From the NCBI RefSeq assembly GCF_001542815.1, contig NZ_CP006992.1, forward strand, positions 974,001 through 1,038,000: a stretch of 64,000 nt of DNA, in the 5' to 3' direction. The translations under genes and the position numbers were made by a program. How positions within the stretch are numbered: the first letter of the stretch is position 1; each line of letters begins with the position of its first letter. The notes below the pieces were generated by a model. It was not told where the DNA came from and searched no databases. It saw only the letters and a list, made by a program, of their open reading frames with translations. Source of the DNA: Methylobacterium sp. AMS5 (GTDB taxonomy: Bacteria; Pseudomonadota; Alphaproteobacteria; Rhizobiales; Beijerinckiaceae). Shown here one piece after another: positions 1-9,547 of the stretch.

Positions 1-48
1 GAGCCGCGGACGGTGATCTGCGTGGGCGACAGTTGCCGCCTCGCCTGA
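1..48 (+). CDS. C-terminal end of an unidentified gene (partial)
   Basis: The first 45 bases read in frame as fifteen residues ending VGDSCRLA followed by a TGA stop. A strong hairpin with a T-rich tail follows about 110 bases later and would suit the end of a transcription unit entering from the left. Too little protein is present to assign a family, and the frame could be accidental. Confidence 0.3.
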   Translation, partial: EPRTVICVGDSCRLA

Positions 49-160
49 CGGCGCCGCACAACCTACACAGGATAGGATCGGTAGATTCATCCAGAAATAT
101 GCGCGGCAGGCGTGTGAAGTTCGGCGTCTCGTCCCACAAGGAATGAGCGGCCGCGGACCA

Positions 161-196
161 GCGCCGGTGAGACGCGCGTTTCACCGGCGCGTTTTC
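161..196 (+). terminator. Rho-independent terminator candidate
   Basis: Ten-base arms (GCGCCGGTGA at 161-170, TCACCGGCGC at 181-190) pair perfectly across a 10-base loop and are followed by GTTTTCT. It lies 60 bases upstream of the LysE-type gene and probably ends the transcript entering from the left edge. Confidence 0.5.
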
Positions 197-255
197 TGCC
201 TTGGGGTAATCGCCCCGCGGTGTGCCCCGCTGCGGCACGAGCCGAATGCACCTCG

Positions 256-861
256 ATGACCCTCCATACTTGGCTCGCCTTCGTGGCGACCTCCTGCATC
301 GTGCTTGCGATCCCGGGGCCGACCGCCCTGATCATTCTGCGCTACGCCACCCTGGGTGGCCGCGCGACGCTCCCCCGCGTCGTCGCGGGCGCGGTTCTGG
401 GGGATAGCGTCGCCCTCACCATCTGCAATTTCGGCCTCGGCGCCCTGCTCGCGGCCTCTTCGGGCCTCCTGTCGATCCTCAAGGTGGCCGCGGCGGCCTA
501 CCTGATCGGTCTCGGCCTCACTTCCCTGTTCGGCCGGGCGGCCACCTCCGAGGCAACGGGTGCGGCGCCCCCACACGGCGGTCGTCCCTTTGCCAGCGTC
601 TTCCTCGTCACCGCGCTGAACCCGAAAGGCCTCGTCTTCTTCTGTGCGCTGCTGCCCCAGTTCGTCGAGGCTTCGGAGCCCGTCCTGCCGCAGCTCGTGC
701 TGCTCCAGGCCACGTTCTGCGGGCTCTCCCTGGTCGCGGCGATGAGCTGGGCCCTGGCGGGCACGCTCCTGGCCCGTACCACGGGTGGTCTGTTCCGGCG
801 CGTCACGGGCGTTGCCCTGATCGGCGCCGGGGTGGCGCAGATGACGGGGAGGCTCGCATGA
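256..861 (+). CDS. LysE/RhtB-family amino acid exporter
   Basis: A 201-residue inner-membrane protein of the LysE/RhtB translocator family, which exports amino acids or their analogues by proton exchange. The family signature is visible near the N terminus ([17 protein letters not shown]) and again at mid-protein ([11 protein letters not shown]), with about six hydrophobic segments. I chose the ATG at 256; a GTG at 220 is in frame but adds an unlikely polar leader. The stop overlaps the next ATG (ATGA), so it is translationally coupled to a cysteine desulfhydrase-like enzyme. That pairing suggests cysteine or a related thiol amino acid as substrate, which is inference. Confidence 0.85.
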   Translation: MTLHTWLAFVATSCIVLAIPGPTALIILRYATLGGRATLPRVVAGAVLGDSVALTICNFGLGALLAASSGLLSILKVAAAAYLIGLGLTSLFGRAATSEATGAAPPHGGRPFASVFLVTALNPKGLVFFCALLPQFVEASEPVLPQLVLLQATFCGLSLVAAMSWALAGTLLARTTGGLFRRVTGVALIGAGVAQMTGRLA

Positions 862-1970
862 GCGCGGAATGCGAGCCGCCGGGCACCGCGCGGACGCGCC
901 GCTGGATCGCGGAAGCGGTGGAGACGATCGAGGCGGATTTCAATCGCTCCGCCGACACCCATCTCCTGCGGGTCCCGCTCCCGGCCTTCCCCCACATCAC
1001 CCTCTACCTCAAGGACGAATCGACCCATCCCACCGGCAGCCTCAAGCATCGGCTGGCGCGCTCGCTGTTCCTCTACGGTCTGTGCAGTGGGCGGATCGGT
1101 CCCCACACCACGGTGGTCGAGGCATCGAGCGGCTCCACCGCCGTGAGCGAAGCCTATTTCGCGCAACTCCTCGGCCTGCCCTTCGTCGCGGTGATGCCGC
1201 GGGCGACCTCCGCCGAAAAGGTGGTGCAGATCACCCGCTACGGCGGTCGCTGCCACTTCGTCGAGACGCCGTGCGCCGTCTACGCCGAGGCCGAGCAGCT
1301 CGCGGCCGCCCTGGATGGCCATTACATGGACCAGTTCACCTTCGCCGAGCGGGCGACGGACTGGCGCGGCAACAACAACATCGCCGAATCGATCTTCGCG
1401 CAGATGGCGCGCGAGGTGCACCCGATCCCCGCCTGGGTCGTCGTCGGCGCCGGAACCGGCGGCACTTCGGCTACGATCGGCCGCTTCATCCGCTATCGGC
1501 GCCTGGCGACCCGGCTCTGCCTCGCCGATCCGGAGGCCTCGGTCTTCCACCGCCACCTCGCCGACCGGTCGGTGCGCCTCGCCGACGGGCGATCCTCCAT
1601 CATCGAGGGGATCGGCCGCGGGCGCTGCGAGCCCTCCTTTCTGCCCGATCTGATCGACCGCGCCGAGGCGGTGCCGGACGCTGCCAGCCTCGCCGCCGCA
1701 CGGGTGCTCTCCGAGCGGCTCGGCCGTTCCTGCGGTGGCTCGACCGGCACCAATCTCTGGGCAGCGGCCCGGATCATCGCCGACATGTCGGCGCGGGGCG
1801 AGACCGGCTCGGTGGTGACGCTGCTGTGCGATTCGGGCGAGCGCTACCGCAGCACCCATCTCGACCCGCGCTGGCTCGCCGAGCGCGACCTCGTGCTCGA
1901 TCCCTATCGGGCGGCCGTGGACGCATTCTTCGATCGCGGCCTTTGCCCCGCCGCCGCTTTGTCGGTCTGA
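858..1970 (+). CDS. PLP-dependent cysteine synthase/desulfhydrase family protein (Cds1-like)
   Basis: A 370-residue fold-type II PLP enzyme. The PLP lysine is predicted at K63 in PTGSLKHRL, the substrate loop follows ([10 protein letters not shown]), and the phosphate-binding glycine loop is GAGTGGTSA. The N-terminal layout resembles Cds1-type L-cysteine desulfhydrases, which release sulfide, pyruvate and ammonia from cysteine, more than the shorter CysK/CysM synthases. It overlaps the upstream LysE-type exporter by four bases, forming a two-gene unit that could limit excess cysteine by efflux and degradation. No separate promoter is evident. A cysteine synthase activity cannot be excluded from sequence alone. 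Confidence 0.8.
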   Translation: MSAECEPPGTARTRRWIAEAVETIEADFNRSADTHLLRVPLPAFPHITLYLKDESTHPTGSLKHRLARSLFLYGLCSGRIGPHTTVVEASSGSTAVSEAYFAQLLGLPFVAVMPRATSAEKVVQITRYGGRCHFVETPCAVYAEAEQLAAALDGHYMDQFTFAERATDWRGNNNIAESIFAQMAREVHPIPAWVVVGAGTGGTSATIGRFIRYRRLATRLCLADPEASVFHRHLADRSVRLADGRSSIIEGIGRGRCEPSFLPDLIDRAEAVPDAASLAAARVLSERLGRSCGGSTGTNLWAAARIIADMSARGETGSVVTLLCDSGERYRSTHLDPRWLAERDLVLDPYRAAVDAFFDRGLCPAAALSV

Positions 1971-2136
1971 GACCCCATCCACACGATTTTGCTGCGCGAT
2001 CTACGCGAATAGGCTGCGAGCGGCGGCCCGCTCTCAATCGAGAGGCGCAGCGCGCGGTGAATTTCTCAAGCGGAGCCGTAGGGATTCGGCCGCCATCTCA
2101 GACAAAGGAGGGGAGAGCCAAGTTCAAGAGGCCGCA

Positions 2137-4641
2137 ATGATCAAGGTTTGGGGGCATTCCGCATGCAGGGCCGGTCTTCCGGTCCTCGCGGTGCTTGTGG
2201 CAAGCGTCACGCCGGTGCAGGCCGGCCTCGATACGCAGATCGAGTTCAACATGCCCGCGGGTGATCTCGCCCGTACGCTGGTTGCGATCTCCCGCCAGGG
2301 CGGCGTGATGATCTCCTTCCCACCCGAAGTCGCCGCCGGCCGCCGGGCGGCCGCGCTTCAAGGCAGCCTCACCGTCCGCGAGGCGTTGCTTCGGGTTCTG
2401 GCGGGGACGGGCCTGCGCATGGTGCCGGGCGCGGCTGGCGGCGTCACCGTCGTCGCCGATACCGGCGCCTCGCCCGCCGCCGCCGCCGCGGGCCTCGGCG
2501 ATGTCGCCGCCATCGACGTGACCGATGAGAGCGGGGGATCGCGCTTCGGCGATGTCGGGTTTCAGGCCGGCAATGCCGGCGACACGGTGCGTCTTGCCGG
2601 TGTCGCTGCGAAAGACATCCCGCTCTCGGTGAACGCAGTCACCTCTAATGTGATTCGATCCCAGGTCGCGACAAACGCAGGTGATGTGGCTCGGAACGTT
2701 TCCGGTGTTTCAATTGCAACGACATCTACCGGTGCGCAATCTTTCGTTATTCGAGGCGTCCCGACCGATAATGTTTCGATCAACGGGCAGGGCTTTAGCA
2801 ACGGGGCGCTCAGCAGCGGCTTCAGCCAGATGCCAATCGACGACGTCGAGCGCGTCGAAGTGCTCAAGGGGCCGACGTCGATATTAAACGGCGCAAGTTC
2901 ACTGGGCGGAACGGTAAACATCGCGACGAAGCAGCCGACCAATCAGGTAATTCGCGATGCGACGATACGCTATGGCTCATTCAATTATCGAACGCTTGCC
3001 TTCGATTTTGGTGGCCCCGTCGCGGACACGGAAAGCCTGACATATCGCTTCAATATCTCAGGAAATCATGCGGATGAAAATCATGCGGGCTACCGCGATG
3101 GGTATCAATATCTGATCTCGCCCTCGGCACGGTATGACAATGGCGACATTTCCATCTTGGCGGGTGTCCGCTATCGAAAGGAGCGGAGACTGCCGGCGCA
3201 GTATACGTTCGTAGAAGCATCAAACCTGATCATAAACAAGGATTTTGACAATTCAGCTTTGATGCGCCCCCTCAGGCTACCGCGTGGAGTTCCTTATCTC
3301 AACCCCCGACTTGCCGTCATCGATGAAACTGTAGATGTGTATTCTGACCAGACGCTTCGCTTCGGAGACGTTCTGGGTTTCGACACGACATTTAACAACC
3401 GATTCTTCTACAGCAAATCAAAAAATGAGATCAACACATTCAATTGGCCGAGCACCCTAAGACGATCTTCGGGCGACCCAATCAATGTTTATAGAACTAC
3501 GCTGAGTTATTTTCCGTACGATTTCGAAAAAATCACAAATCGATCGGATATTACGCTCGTTCATGATGCGGGGTTTGCTCGCCAAACATCGAAATTCGGA
3601 ATCGACTACCAGGCTCTTGGCCAGACTGTCGGCACCCTCAGATACGGAGGCTTACAGACGAATGCTTTTACTGGGTTACCATACTACAGTTTGATCAGCA
3701 CTCCAGACTACAGCTTTTTTCCGAACAGCGGTGTTGACTTACGAAATTCGTACGGCGTAGGTTACTATTATATCGATCAAATTGATACTTTGGATAATCG
3801 ACTTCACATACTTGGATCGGTTCGCTTCGATCGCTTCCGCCAAAGATTCAGAAATCCGATCGTCGTCCAAACTGAAGACAACAGGCAATTGGTGCCGAGA
3901 TTGGGAAGCGGCCTGTCTTGGCTTGCCGGCGCCGCATTCGACGTCACCCCATACTTTACGGTCTACGGCTCGCGGAATGTGGGATTTAAGCCTAATTATA
4001 CGACACAAAGGAACGGCCAACCACTGCCGCCCGGCTCAGCCGATCAGTGGGAGGTCGGAGGTCGTTTCTTCCTGTTTGATAAAAAGCTGACCGTTACGAC
4101 GTCTTACTCGGATCTTTTCGAGAATAATACTTCTATTTGCGATCCGGAGGATTGTCGATATGCCATCCCAATCTCCGGTCTCTCGACACGAGCTTTCGAA
4201 GTCGATGTACAAGGAGAAGTTTATCCCGGATTGAATCTCATTGCATCTTTCGGACAAGTGATCGCCAAGTATGCAACAAACGAATTTCTACCCGCTCTGT
4301 CGGGAAGACCGCAGTTTACTGGGAGCTTGTGGACAACCTACACGTTTCAGGGCGGCCTTTTCCAAGGATTGACGCTCGGTTTCGGCGGGCGAGGTAATTC
4401 GAATAGCACGACAGATGATCCATCCGCACTTGATCAATACGCTCGACCGGTTCTCTACAAGACCCCTGGCTTCGTCACAGCCGACGCATTGATTGGATAC
4501 GATTACAATCGCTGGTCCATGCAGCTTAAGATCGACAATATTTTCGATAAATATTACTATACGCCGAGCTATGGGGCGCAAGTTATAGGCGTCGGCCAAG
4601 GCAGGACGGTCCTTTTCCAGGCTCGATACTCATTCGAGTAA
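2137..4641 (+). CDS. TonB-dependent siderophore receptor with STN signalling domain (FecA/FpvA type)
   Basis: An 834-residue outer-membrane receptor: signal peptide (about 1-30, ending TPVQA), secretin/TonB short N-terminal domain (about 34-105), plug (about 150-270, with VERVEVLKGPTSILNG), then a 22-strand-type barrel ending in an aromatic-rich strand. STN domains contact a FecR-type anti-sigma factor, and a FecI/FecR pair lies 4.4 kb downstream. The ligand is unknown; ferric siderophores are usual. A strong purine tract (AGGAGGGG near 2106) is too far from the ATG, and AGAGG close to it is the likelier ribosome site. The first 500 bases match the GC-rich neighbours, but the plug and barrel are distinctly AT-richer, suggesting a mosaic or acquired allele. 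Confidence 0.92.
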   Translation: MIKVWGHSACRAGLPVLAVLVASVTPVQAGLDTQIEFNMPAGDLARTLVAISRQGGVMISFPPEVAAGRRAAALQGSLTVREALLRVLAGTGLRMVPGAAGGVTVVADTGASPAAAAAGLGDVAAIDVTDESGGSRFGDVGFQAGNAGDTVRLAGVAAKDIPLSVNAVTSNVIRSQVATNAGDVARNVSGVSIATTSTGAQSFVIRGVPTDNVSINGQGFSNGALSSGFSQMPIDDVERVEVLKGPTSILNGASSLGGTVNIATKQPTNQVIRDATIRYGSFNYRTLAFDFGGPVADTESLTYRFNISGNHADENHAGYRDGYQYLISPSARYDNGDISILAGVRYRKERRLPAQYTFVEASNLIINKDFDNSALMRPLRLPRGVPYLNPRLAVIDETVDVYSDQTLRFGDVLGFDTTFNNRFFYSKSKNEINTFNWPSTLRRSSGDPINVYRTTLSYFPYDFEKITNRSDITLVHDAGFARQTSKFGIDYQALGQTVGTLRYGGLQTNAFTGLPYYSLISTPDYSFFPNSGVDLRNSYGVGYYYIDQIDTLDNRLHILGSVRFDRFRQRFRNPIVVQTEDNRQLVPRLGSGLSWLAGAAFDVTPYFTVYGSRNVGFKPNYTTQRNGQPLPPGSADQWEVGGRFFLFDKKLTVTTSYSDLFENNTSICDPEDCRYAIPISGLSTRAFEVDVQGEVYPGLNLIASFGQVIAKYATNEFLPALSGRPQFTGSLWTTYTFQGGLFQGLTLGFGGRGNSNSTTDDPSALDQYARPVLYKTPGFVTADALIGYDYNRWSMQLKIDNIFDKYYYTPSYGAQVIGVGQGRTVLFQARYSFE

Positions 4642-4643
4642 AA

Positions 4644-6413
4644 ATGTATTTCCGCCAAAATCGAACAGCGATGGCCGCCGGTCAGACGACAGCAGACCAC
4701 TCGATCAACGCCCTCTTCTTCCGGCGGATCGTCCGCCTGACGGTGCCGTTCTGGCGCCGGCCGCAATCCTGGTCGGCCTGGATCGGCCTCGCAGTGCTGC
4801 TGAGCCAGGGCGTCCTGCTGTCCTATCTCGTCGTGCGCTCGGCGGCCCTCCTGAAGGACGCCACGAATGCGCTGCTGGGCCGTGACGGGGCGGCGTTCGA
4901 GACGGCGCTGACGGCCTATCTGATCGTCTATGCCGCCAAGATGCTGGTGCCGCAGGCGCGGTTCATCGTCGATGGCTTCGTCGAGGCGGCGTGGTGCCGG
5001 TGGCTGAGCCGGCACGTGATCGATCAGTATCTGGCCCGGCGCGCCTATTACGACATCCGTTTGCGCGGCGACCTCGATAATCCCGACCAGCGCATTGCCG
5101 AGAGCGTGAAGCCTTTCATCGAGCACGCCATCCAGATGCTGCAATGGACGGTCGGCGTCGTGGCGCGGCTCGGCGGGGCCATCGCGGTCTTCCTCGCCAT
5201 CGACGAGCGCTTCCTGCTCGTGGTTCCGGCGCTCGGGCTCGTGCAGGTCGCCGCGACCTATCTGACCGTCCCCCCCATCGTCCGGCGCCAGCTCGCGCTC
5301 CAGGTCGCCGAGGGCGATCTGCGGCGCGACCTCGTCCATATTCGCGATCACGCCGAGGCCATCGCCTTCTATGGCGGCGAGGCGGTGGAGAAGCGGGCGG
5401 TGATGGACCGCACCCGCGCGGCCGCCGACCGGGCGCTCCGCCTCGATCGGTTTCAGGCCGTGCTGTACCTCACAGTGCACGCCGCCTTCGCCTTGGCCTG
5501 GATGACGCTGCCCTACCTCGTTCTGGGCGAGCGCATCGCGGCGGGCGAGATGAGCTACGGGACGCTGGCCCAGGCCACCGCGATCACCCTGATGATGCGC
5601 GGCGTGATCGAGACGCTGTCCCAGATCGTCGCCTCGCTCGGCGAACTCGCCGTCCGGGTCGCCCGACTGGCGCCGCTCCAGGAGCGATTCGATGCGATGG
5701 CACGGGCGGACGAGCGGACCGACGTTCCCCGGATCGCGATGCGCCGCGGCGGTTGCCGCGTGACCGTCGAGAACCTCTCCCTCGAAACCCCGGACGGGGC
5801 GCGGCAGCTCGTGCGGGCCTTGAGCCTGACGGTCGAGCGGGGGGAAAGCCTCGTGATCGTCGGGGAGACGGGCGTGGGCAAGAGTTCGCTCCTGCGCGCC
5901 ATGGCGGGCCTCTGGACCCGTGGACAGGGGGGCATCGCCATGCCCCCAGCCCGCGACACCCTGTTCCTGCCCCAGCGCCCCTACTTCACCGGTGGGGATT
6001 TGCGCGGCCAACTCCTCTATCCGCACGGGGTGGCGAGGTCCGACGCGGCGCTGCTCGAGGTTCTGGAGGCGGTGCGCCTGCCCGGCCTCGCCGCCACCCA
6101 TGGCGGCCTCTCGGCGGTGCGGGACTGGTCCCAGACCCTCTCCGGCGGTGAGCAGCAGCGCATCGCCTTCGCCCGCGCCCTGATCGCCCGGCCTGACTTC
6201 GTGTTTCTCGACGAGGCGACGAGCGCCCTCGACGCGGCGACGGAGACGCATCTCTACACGCGGCTCGCCCGCAGCGGCGTCGGCTACGTCAGCGTCGGGC
6301 ACCGACACGGCATCATTGCGCACCATACCCACATCCTGACGCTCAAGCCCGGAGGGCGCTGGACACTGGCGCCCGTGGCCGCGCGCTTGGCCGAGCCGGC
6401 GGAGGCACTGTGA
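4644..6413 (+). CDS. ABC transporter, fused permease/ATPase (SbmA/YddA-like half-transporter)
   Basis: A 589-residue half-transporter with an ABC_membrane_2-type membrane domain (residues about 20-350, several hydrophobic segments, YLARRAYYDIR and DNPDQRI typical of the SbmA/YddA/ABCD group). The C-terminal ATPase has Walker A GETGVGKSS near 406, signature LSGGEQQR near 499 and Walker B FVFLDEATSALD near 520. The gene starts two bases after the TonB receptor stop and overlaps the next half-transporter by four bases, so the two probably form a heterodimer and act with the receptor. Import of a metal chelate across the inner membrane is the simplest reading; export of a siderophore is possible. 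Confidence 0.88.
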   Translation: MYFRQNRTAMAAGQTTADHSINALFFRRIVRLTVPFWRRPQSWSAWIGLAVLLSQGVLLSYLVVRSAALLKDATNALLGRDGAAFETALTAYLIVYAAKMLVPQARFIVDGFVEAAWCRWLSRHVIDQYLARRAYYDIRLRGDLDNPDQRIAESVKPFIEHAIQMLQWTVGVVARLGGAIAVFLAIDERFLLVVPALGLVQVAATYLTVPPIVRRQLALQVAEGDLRRDLVHIRDHAEAIAFYGGEAVEKRAVMDRTRAAADRALRLDRFQAVLYLTVHAAFALAWMTLPYLVLGERIAAGEMSYGTLAQATAITLMMRGVIETLSQIVASLGELAVRVARLAPLQERFDAMARADERTDVPRIAMRRGGCRVTVENLSLETPDGARQLVRALSLTVERGESLVIVGETGVGKSSLLRAMAGLWTRGQGGIAMPPARDTLFLPQRPYFTGGDLRGQLLYPHGVARSDAALLEVLEAVRLPGLAATHGGLSAVRDWSQTLSGGEQQRIAFARALIARPDFVFLDEATSALDAATETHLYTRLARSGVGYVSVGHRHGIIAHHTHILTLKPGGRWTLAPVAARLAEPAEAL

Positions 6414-8185
6414 GCGGGCTCGTCGGAGAGGGTGCTGCCGCCTACGACCCCTCGGTTTCGTCCTCCGCCCGGAAGGCGGATCTCGGCATCGACGGTCTGC
6501 TGTTGCGGCGCATCGCGCGTTTCTTCATTCCGTTCTGGACCCGCCGCGCGGCCTGGCCCTATTGGATCGCCATGGCCGCGATCCTCGGTCAGACGGCCCT
6601 CGTCACCTATCTGAACCTCGCCTCGTCCTATGCCCTCAGGGACATGACCAACGCGCTGACGGAGCGCGACGGGCCGCTGTTTCGCTGGCATTTCCTCGTC
6701 TACGCGGCGCTCTTCCTGGGCGAGATCCTCGTCGGCGGGCTGGTCATGATCCTGACCGCCTGGATCACCAAGGGCTGGCGGATCTGGCTGACCGAGTGGA
6801 TCGCGGGACGCTATCTCGCCGACCGCGTCTACTACGACATCGCCCAGCGCGGCGGCATCGACAATCCGGATCAACGCATCCAGGAAAGCGTCTCGAACGT
6901 CGTCACCCTGTTCTTCGGCCTACCCGTGAGGGTGCTGGGCTCGCTCGGCGCGCTCGCCGCGGGCAGCGCCGTGCTCGGCTCGATCGACGGCGGGCTGATG
7001 CGGGTGGTGATCGCGGTCAGCCTCGCGCAATGCGTCGCGACCTATCTCGGCTACGTGCCGCTTGTACGCCTGCGCTACGCGGCGGCGATGGCCGCCGGCA
7101 ACCTGCGCTACGGCCTCGCCCACGTCCACGCCAACGCCGAGGCGATCGCCTTCTACGAGGGCGAGCCGGCCGAGCGGACACGGTTGCACGGGCAGGTGGA
7201 CGCTGTCGTGCGGCGCGATCTCATCGTCACGCTGTTCCGGCGGGCGGTGACCGACATGGCGCCCCTCATGTTCGGGTTGGCCTGGGTGGCGATTCCCTAC
7301 CTCGTGCTTGCGCCCCGGCTGTTCGCCGGAGAGATCGATTTCGGGACCCTGACGCAGGGCATCGCGGTCTCGGCCTCTGTCGCCGCCACGGCGGCGGCTC
7401 TGCTCGGCATCCTGGCGCCCCTGTCCGGCGTCGCCCCCCACGCGGTGCGCATCGCCCAGATCGTCGAGCGCTTCGACGCAATCGAGGCGGAGCAGGCCGC
7501 GGGGGCCGACCGGCGGATTGCGATCGAACGCTGCGCCGGCACGGTCGCCCTCGACGCTCTCAGCCTCGAAACGCCGGGCGGCGAACAGCGCCTCGTGCGC
7601 GACCTGAGCCTGACGATGTTGTCGGGGGAGAACCTCGTCATCGTCGGCCGGACCGGCGTCGGCAAGAGTTCGCTTCTGCGCGCCATGGCCGGCCTGTGGA
7701 CCCGGGGAAGCGGCCGCGTGGTGATGCCGCATGCCGCAGATTGCCTGTTTTTGCCGCAGCGTCCCTACGTGACGCTGGCGGATCTCCGAACGCAGCTTCT
7801 CTATCCGCATGGTGGCGACGTGCCCGATGCCGTCCTGCTCGACGCGCTGACGGCCGTGCGCTTGCCCGACCTCGCGGCGATCCATGGCGGCCTCTCGACG
7901 ATCAAGGACTGGGGGCAGATCCTGTCACTGGGCGAGCAACAGCGGCTGGCCTTTGCCCGCGTGCTGATCGCGCGGCCCCGCTTCGTCCTCCTCGACGAGG
8001 CCACCAGCGCCGTGGACGGCGCGACCGAGACTCATCTCTACGGCGTCCTGGCGGCTACGGGCGCGCGCTTCGTGAGCGTCGGACACCGCGCCGGCATCCT
8101 GGCGCATCATGCCCAGATGCTGACCCTTGAGCCCGGCGGCGGCTGGACGCTGACCCCGGTGTCGGCCGCTCCGCACACGCGGTAA
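6410..8185 (+). CDS. ABC transporter, fused permease/ATPase (second half-transporter)
   Basis: A 591-residue paralogue of the preceding gene with the same layout: membrane domain with YLADRVYYDI and DNPDQRIQES, then ATPase with Walker A GRTGVGKSS near 412, signature LSLGEQQR near 504 and Walker B FVLLDEATSAVD near 525. The signature differs from its partner at the third position (LSLGE against LSGGE), so the two ATP sites of a heterodimer would not be identical. The ATG overlaps the upstream stop, and a strong hairpin 24 bases after its own stop ends the receptor-ABC transcript. Confidence 0.88.
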   Translation: MSGLVGEGAAAYDPSVSSSARKADLGIDGLLLRRIARFFIPFWTRRAAWPYWIAMAAILGQTALVTYLNLASSYALRDMTNALTERDGPLFRWHFLVYAALFLGEILVGGLVMILTAWITKGWRIWLTEWIAGRYLADRVYYDIAQRGGIDNPDQRIQESVSNVVTLFFGLPVRVLGSLGALAAGSAVLGSIDGGLMRVVIAVSLAQCVATYLGYVPLVRLRYAAAMAAGNLRYGLAHVHANAEAIAFYEGEPAERTRLHGQVDAVVRRDLIVTLFRRAVTDMAPLMFGLAWVAIPYLVLAPRLFAGEIDFGTLTQGIAVSASVAATAAALLGILAPLSGVAPHAVRIAQIVERFDAIEAEQAAGADRRIAIERCAGTVALDALSLETPGGEQRLVRDLSLTMLSGENLVIVGRTGVGKSSLLRAMAGLWTRGSGRVVMPHAADCLFLPQRPYVTLADLRTQLLYPHGGDVPDAVLLDALTAVRLPDLAAIHGGLSTIKDWGQILSLGEQQRLAFARVLIARPRFVLLDEATSAVDGATETHLYGVLAATGARFVSVGHRAGILAHHAQMLTLEPGGGWTLTPVSAAPHTR

Positions 8186-8208
8186 ATCCGGTCGCGATCG
8201 AACATTCG

Positions 8209-8264
8209 GCCTCAAGCATCGTCCTGGATCCCAGATCCAGGACGATGCTTGAGGCTCTTGTTTT
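8209..8264 (+). terminator. Strong hairpin terminator after the TonB-ABC unit
   Basis: Perfect 22-base arms (8209-8230 and 8234-8255) are separated by only CCA and followed by TCTTGTTTT; a seven-T run lies slightly further on. It sits directly after the second ABC gene. The arm length is unusual for a plain terminator and may also mark a mobile palindrome. Confidence 0.7.
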
Positions 8265-8360
8265 CGCATCATCTTTTTTTCGAAGGCCGGCAACCGCCTT
8301 TCGGGACGATGCTCTGGAGCCGTATCCGGCCCCATTGCATCGGGCCGGCGCCTCTCGGTC

Positions 8361-8418
8361 CTTATTGTGACGCGCATTTTTTCGGCGAACCGGTGACCCC
8401 TTCGTCGGAATGCGTTCC
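8361..8418 (-). repeat. Dispersed intergenic palindrome, copy A (inverted)
   Basis: Read on the minus strand this is GCATTCCGACGAA, a GC-rich loop, then GTTCGCCGAAAAAATGCGC. The same unit recurs at 25841-25901 and 43227-43280. The arms GCATTC(CGACGAA) and (TTCGNCG)AAANAATGC pair with a 3-base bulge, so the unit folds as a stem-loop. It resembles the small interspersed repeats of Rhizobiales genomes. Confidence 0.7.
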
Positions 8419-8580
8419 AGACCGCGCGTACCGGCCCGTCTCTCCTCACGCGCGGAATATCGCGCCGCTGTCGCGAGGCGCACAGGGGGCATCCGCCGAT
8501 CGCGGGGCGCCGACCTCCCCTCGCCCCGATGGCCGCGGCCGGGGCGCAGCGACCTGTCGAGGTCGGCCTCGCTCTGCGGA

Positions 8581-8694
8581 TCACGGCCTCGATCGAGCCC
8601 GTCGGATGGGAACCGCCTCATCGGGGCGCAGCCCGTCCGGTTGCACCTCCAGCGCGATCCCGTCCGGAGCACGGAAATAACGTGCTGGATGAAG
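8581..8694 (-). pseudogene. VOC/glyoxalase-family C-terminal relic
   Basis: A minus-strand frame reads ARYFRAPDGIALEVQPDG and continues to a stop after some 37 residues. This resembles the last strand of vicinal-oxygen-chelate proteins, where PDGIxLEVQ is typical. No start, metal-ligand repeat or N-terminal half is visible upstream, so it is at most a decayed fragment. The match rests on one short motif. Confidence 0.35.
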
Positions 8695-9028
8695 TGGGGA
8701 TCGTGAGAGCGTGGAGTGGATTGGGTTATATTTCTGTCATATGTTGGCATGGCGGGTGCATGGTGCTCGATAACAAGACCCGACCTCGGGGTCGGGATAC
8801 GGTGCTGGAACAATCATCTGTTCCAGCGCCAAGTCGAAAAGCAAGCTTTTGCGCGCGCGGACAACTTTGGAAAGCTAGACTACAACAAAAAGTGTAAATC
8901 CGGGCTAGGGACTTTTCTAATCTAAGAGACGCTCATCCCCGCATCGCGCGTGCGGCGGATGACGAAACAGAACAACGGGCTGCCTTCACGTCTACGGTGG
9001 AGGTCCAGCTGCGAGCGCGGGGGTATTG

Positions 9029-9544
9029 ATGGCACGTGTTGCTGGCGTTCTGGATGCAAGGCTGGTCGAGACGATGTTCCGGGAGCATTCCTCCTGGCTC
9101 GGCTCGTGGTTGTCGCGACAGCCTTGGACGGTCCACGCCTCCGAAGATATCGTCTCGGATGTCTTCCTGTCGCTTATGACTCTGCCGAACGTGGGAAGCG
9201 TGCGTGAACCGCGCGCGATGATGACCACGATCGCCAAGCGGATCATCTTCGATGCCCGCCGCCGCAAGAAGCTTCAGAATGCCTACGAGGATGCGCTCCT
9301 GACCATCCCGGAGGCCGTCGACGTCTCGCCAGAAGAGCGGCTCATCATCGTCCAGGCGCTCCAGAAGATCGATGCCGTGCTCTCCCAGCTGTCGCCCAGA
9401 GCCCGCGCGGCATTCCTCATGAGTCAGATCGATGGCATGTCGAACAAGGAGATCGCCCAGGAACTCAACGTCTCGCTCAGCGCCGTGAGCAAGTACATGA
9501 CTCAGGGCTTTTCCGCGGTCTATCTGGCAAGGGCGGACATCTGA
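9029..9544 (+). CDS. fecI: FecI-type ECF sigma factor
   Basis: A 171-residue ECF sigma factor with region 2 at about 12-75 (HASEDIVSDVFLSLM) and region 4 at about 110-165 (LSPRARAAFLMSQIDGMSNKEIAQELNVS is the helix-turn-helix region, given here only in part as MSNKEIAQELNVS). It would direct RNA polymerase to an iron-uptake promoter, most likely that of the STN receptor at 2137. I chose ATG 9029; an adjacent in-frame TTG at 9026 is less likely. The anti-sigma gene starts three bases after its stop. Confidence 0.88.
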   Translation: MARVAGVLDARLVETMFREHSSWLGSWLSRQPWTVHASEDIVSDVFLSLMTLPNVGSVREPRAMMTTIAKRIIFDARRRKKLQNAYEDALLTIPEAVDVSPEERLIIVQALQKIDAVLSQLSPRARAAFLMSQIDGMSNKEIAQELNVSLSAVSKYMTQGFSAVYLARADI

Positions 9545-9547
9545 GGG

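Larger units (their letters stand above)
8265..9028. other. 840-base gap between the ABC genes and fecI
   Basis: No convincing intact gene on either strand. It holds a dispersed palindrome (8361-8418), a VOC-protein relic (8581-8694, minus), and a small hairpin with arms CCCGACC/GGTCGGG at 8779-8796. The last 250 bases are less GC-rich and should contain the fecI promoter, but I cannot fix its -35/-10 boxes. Confidence 0.5.
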
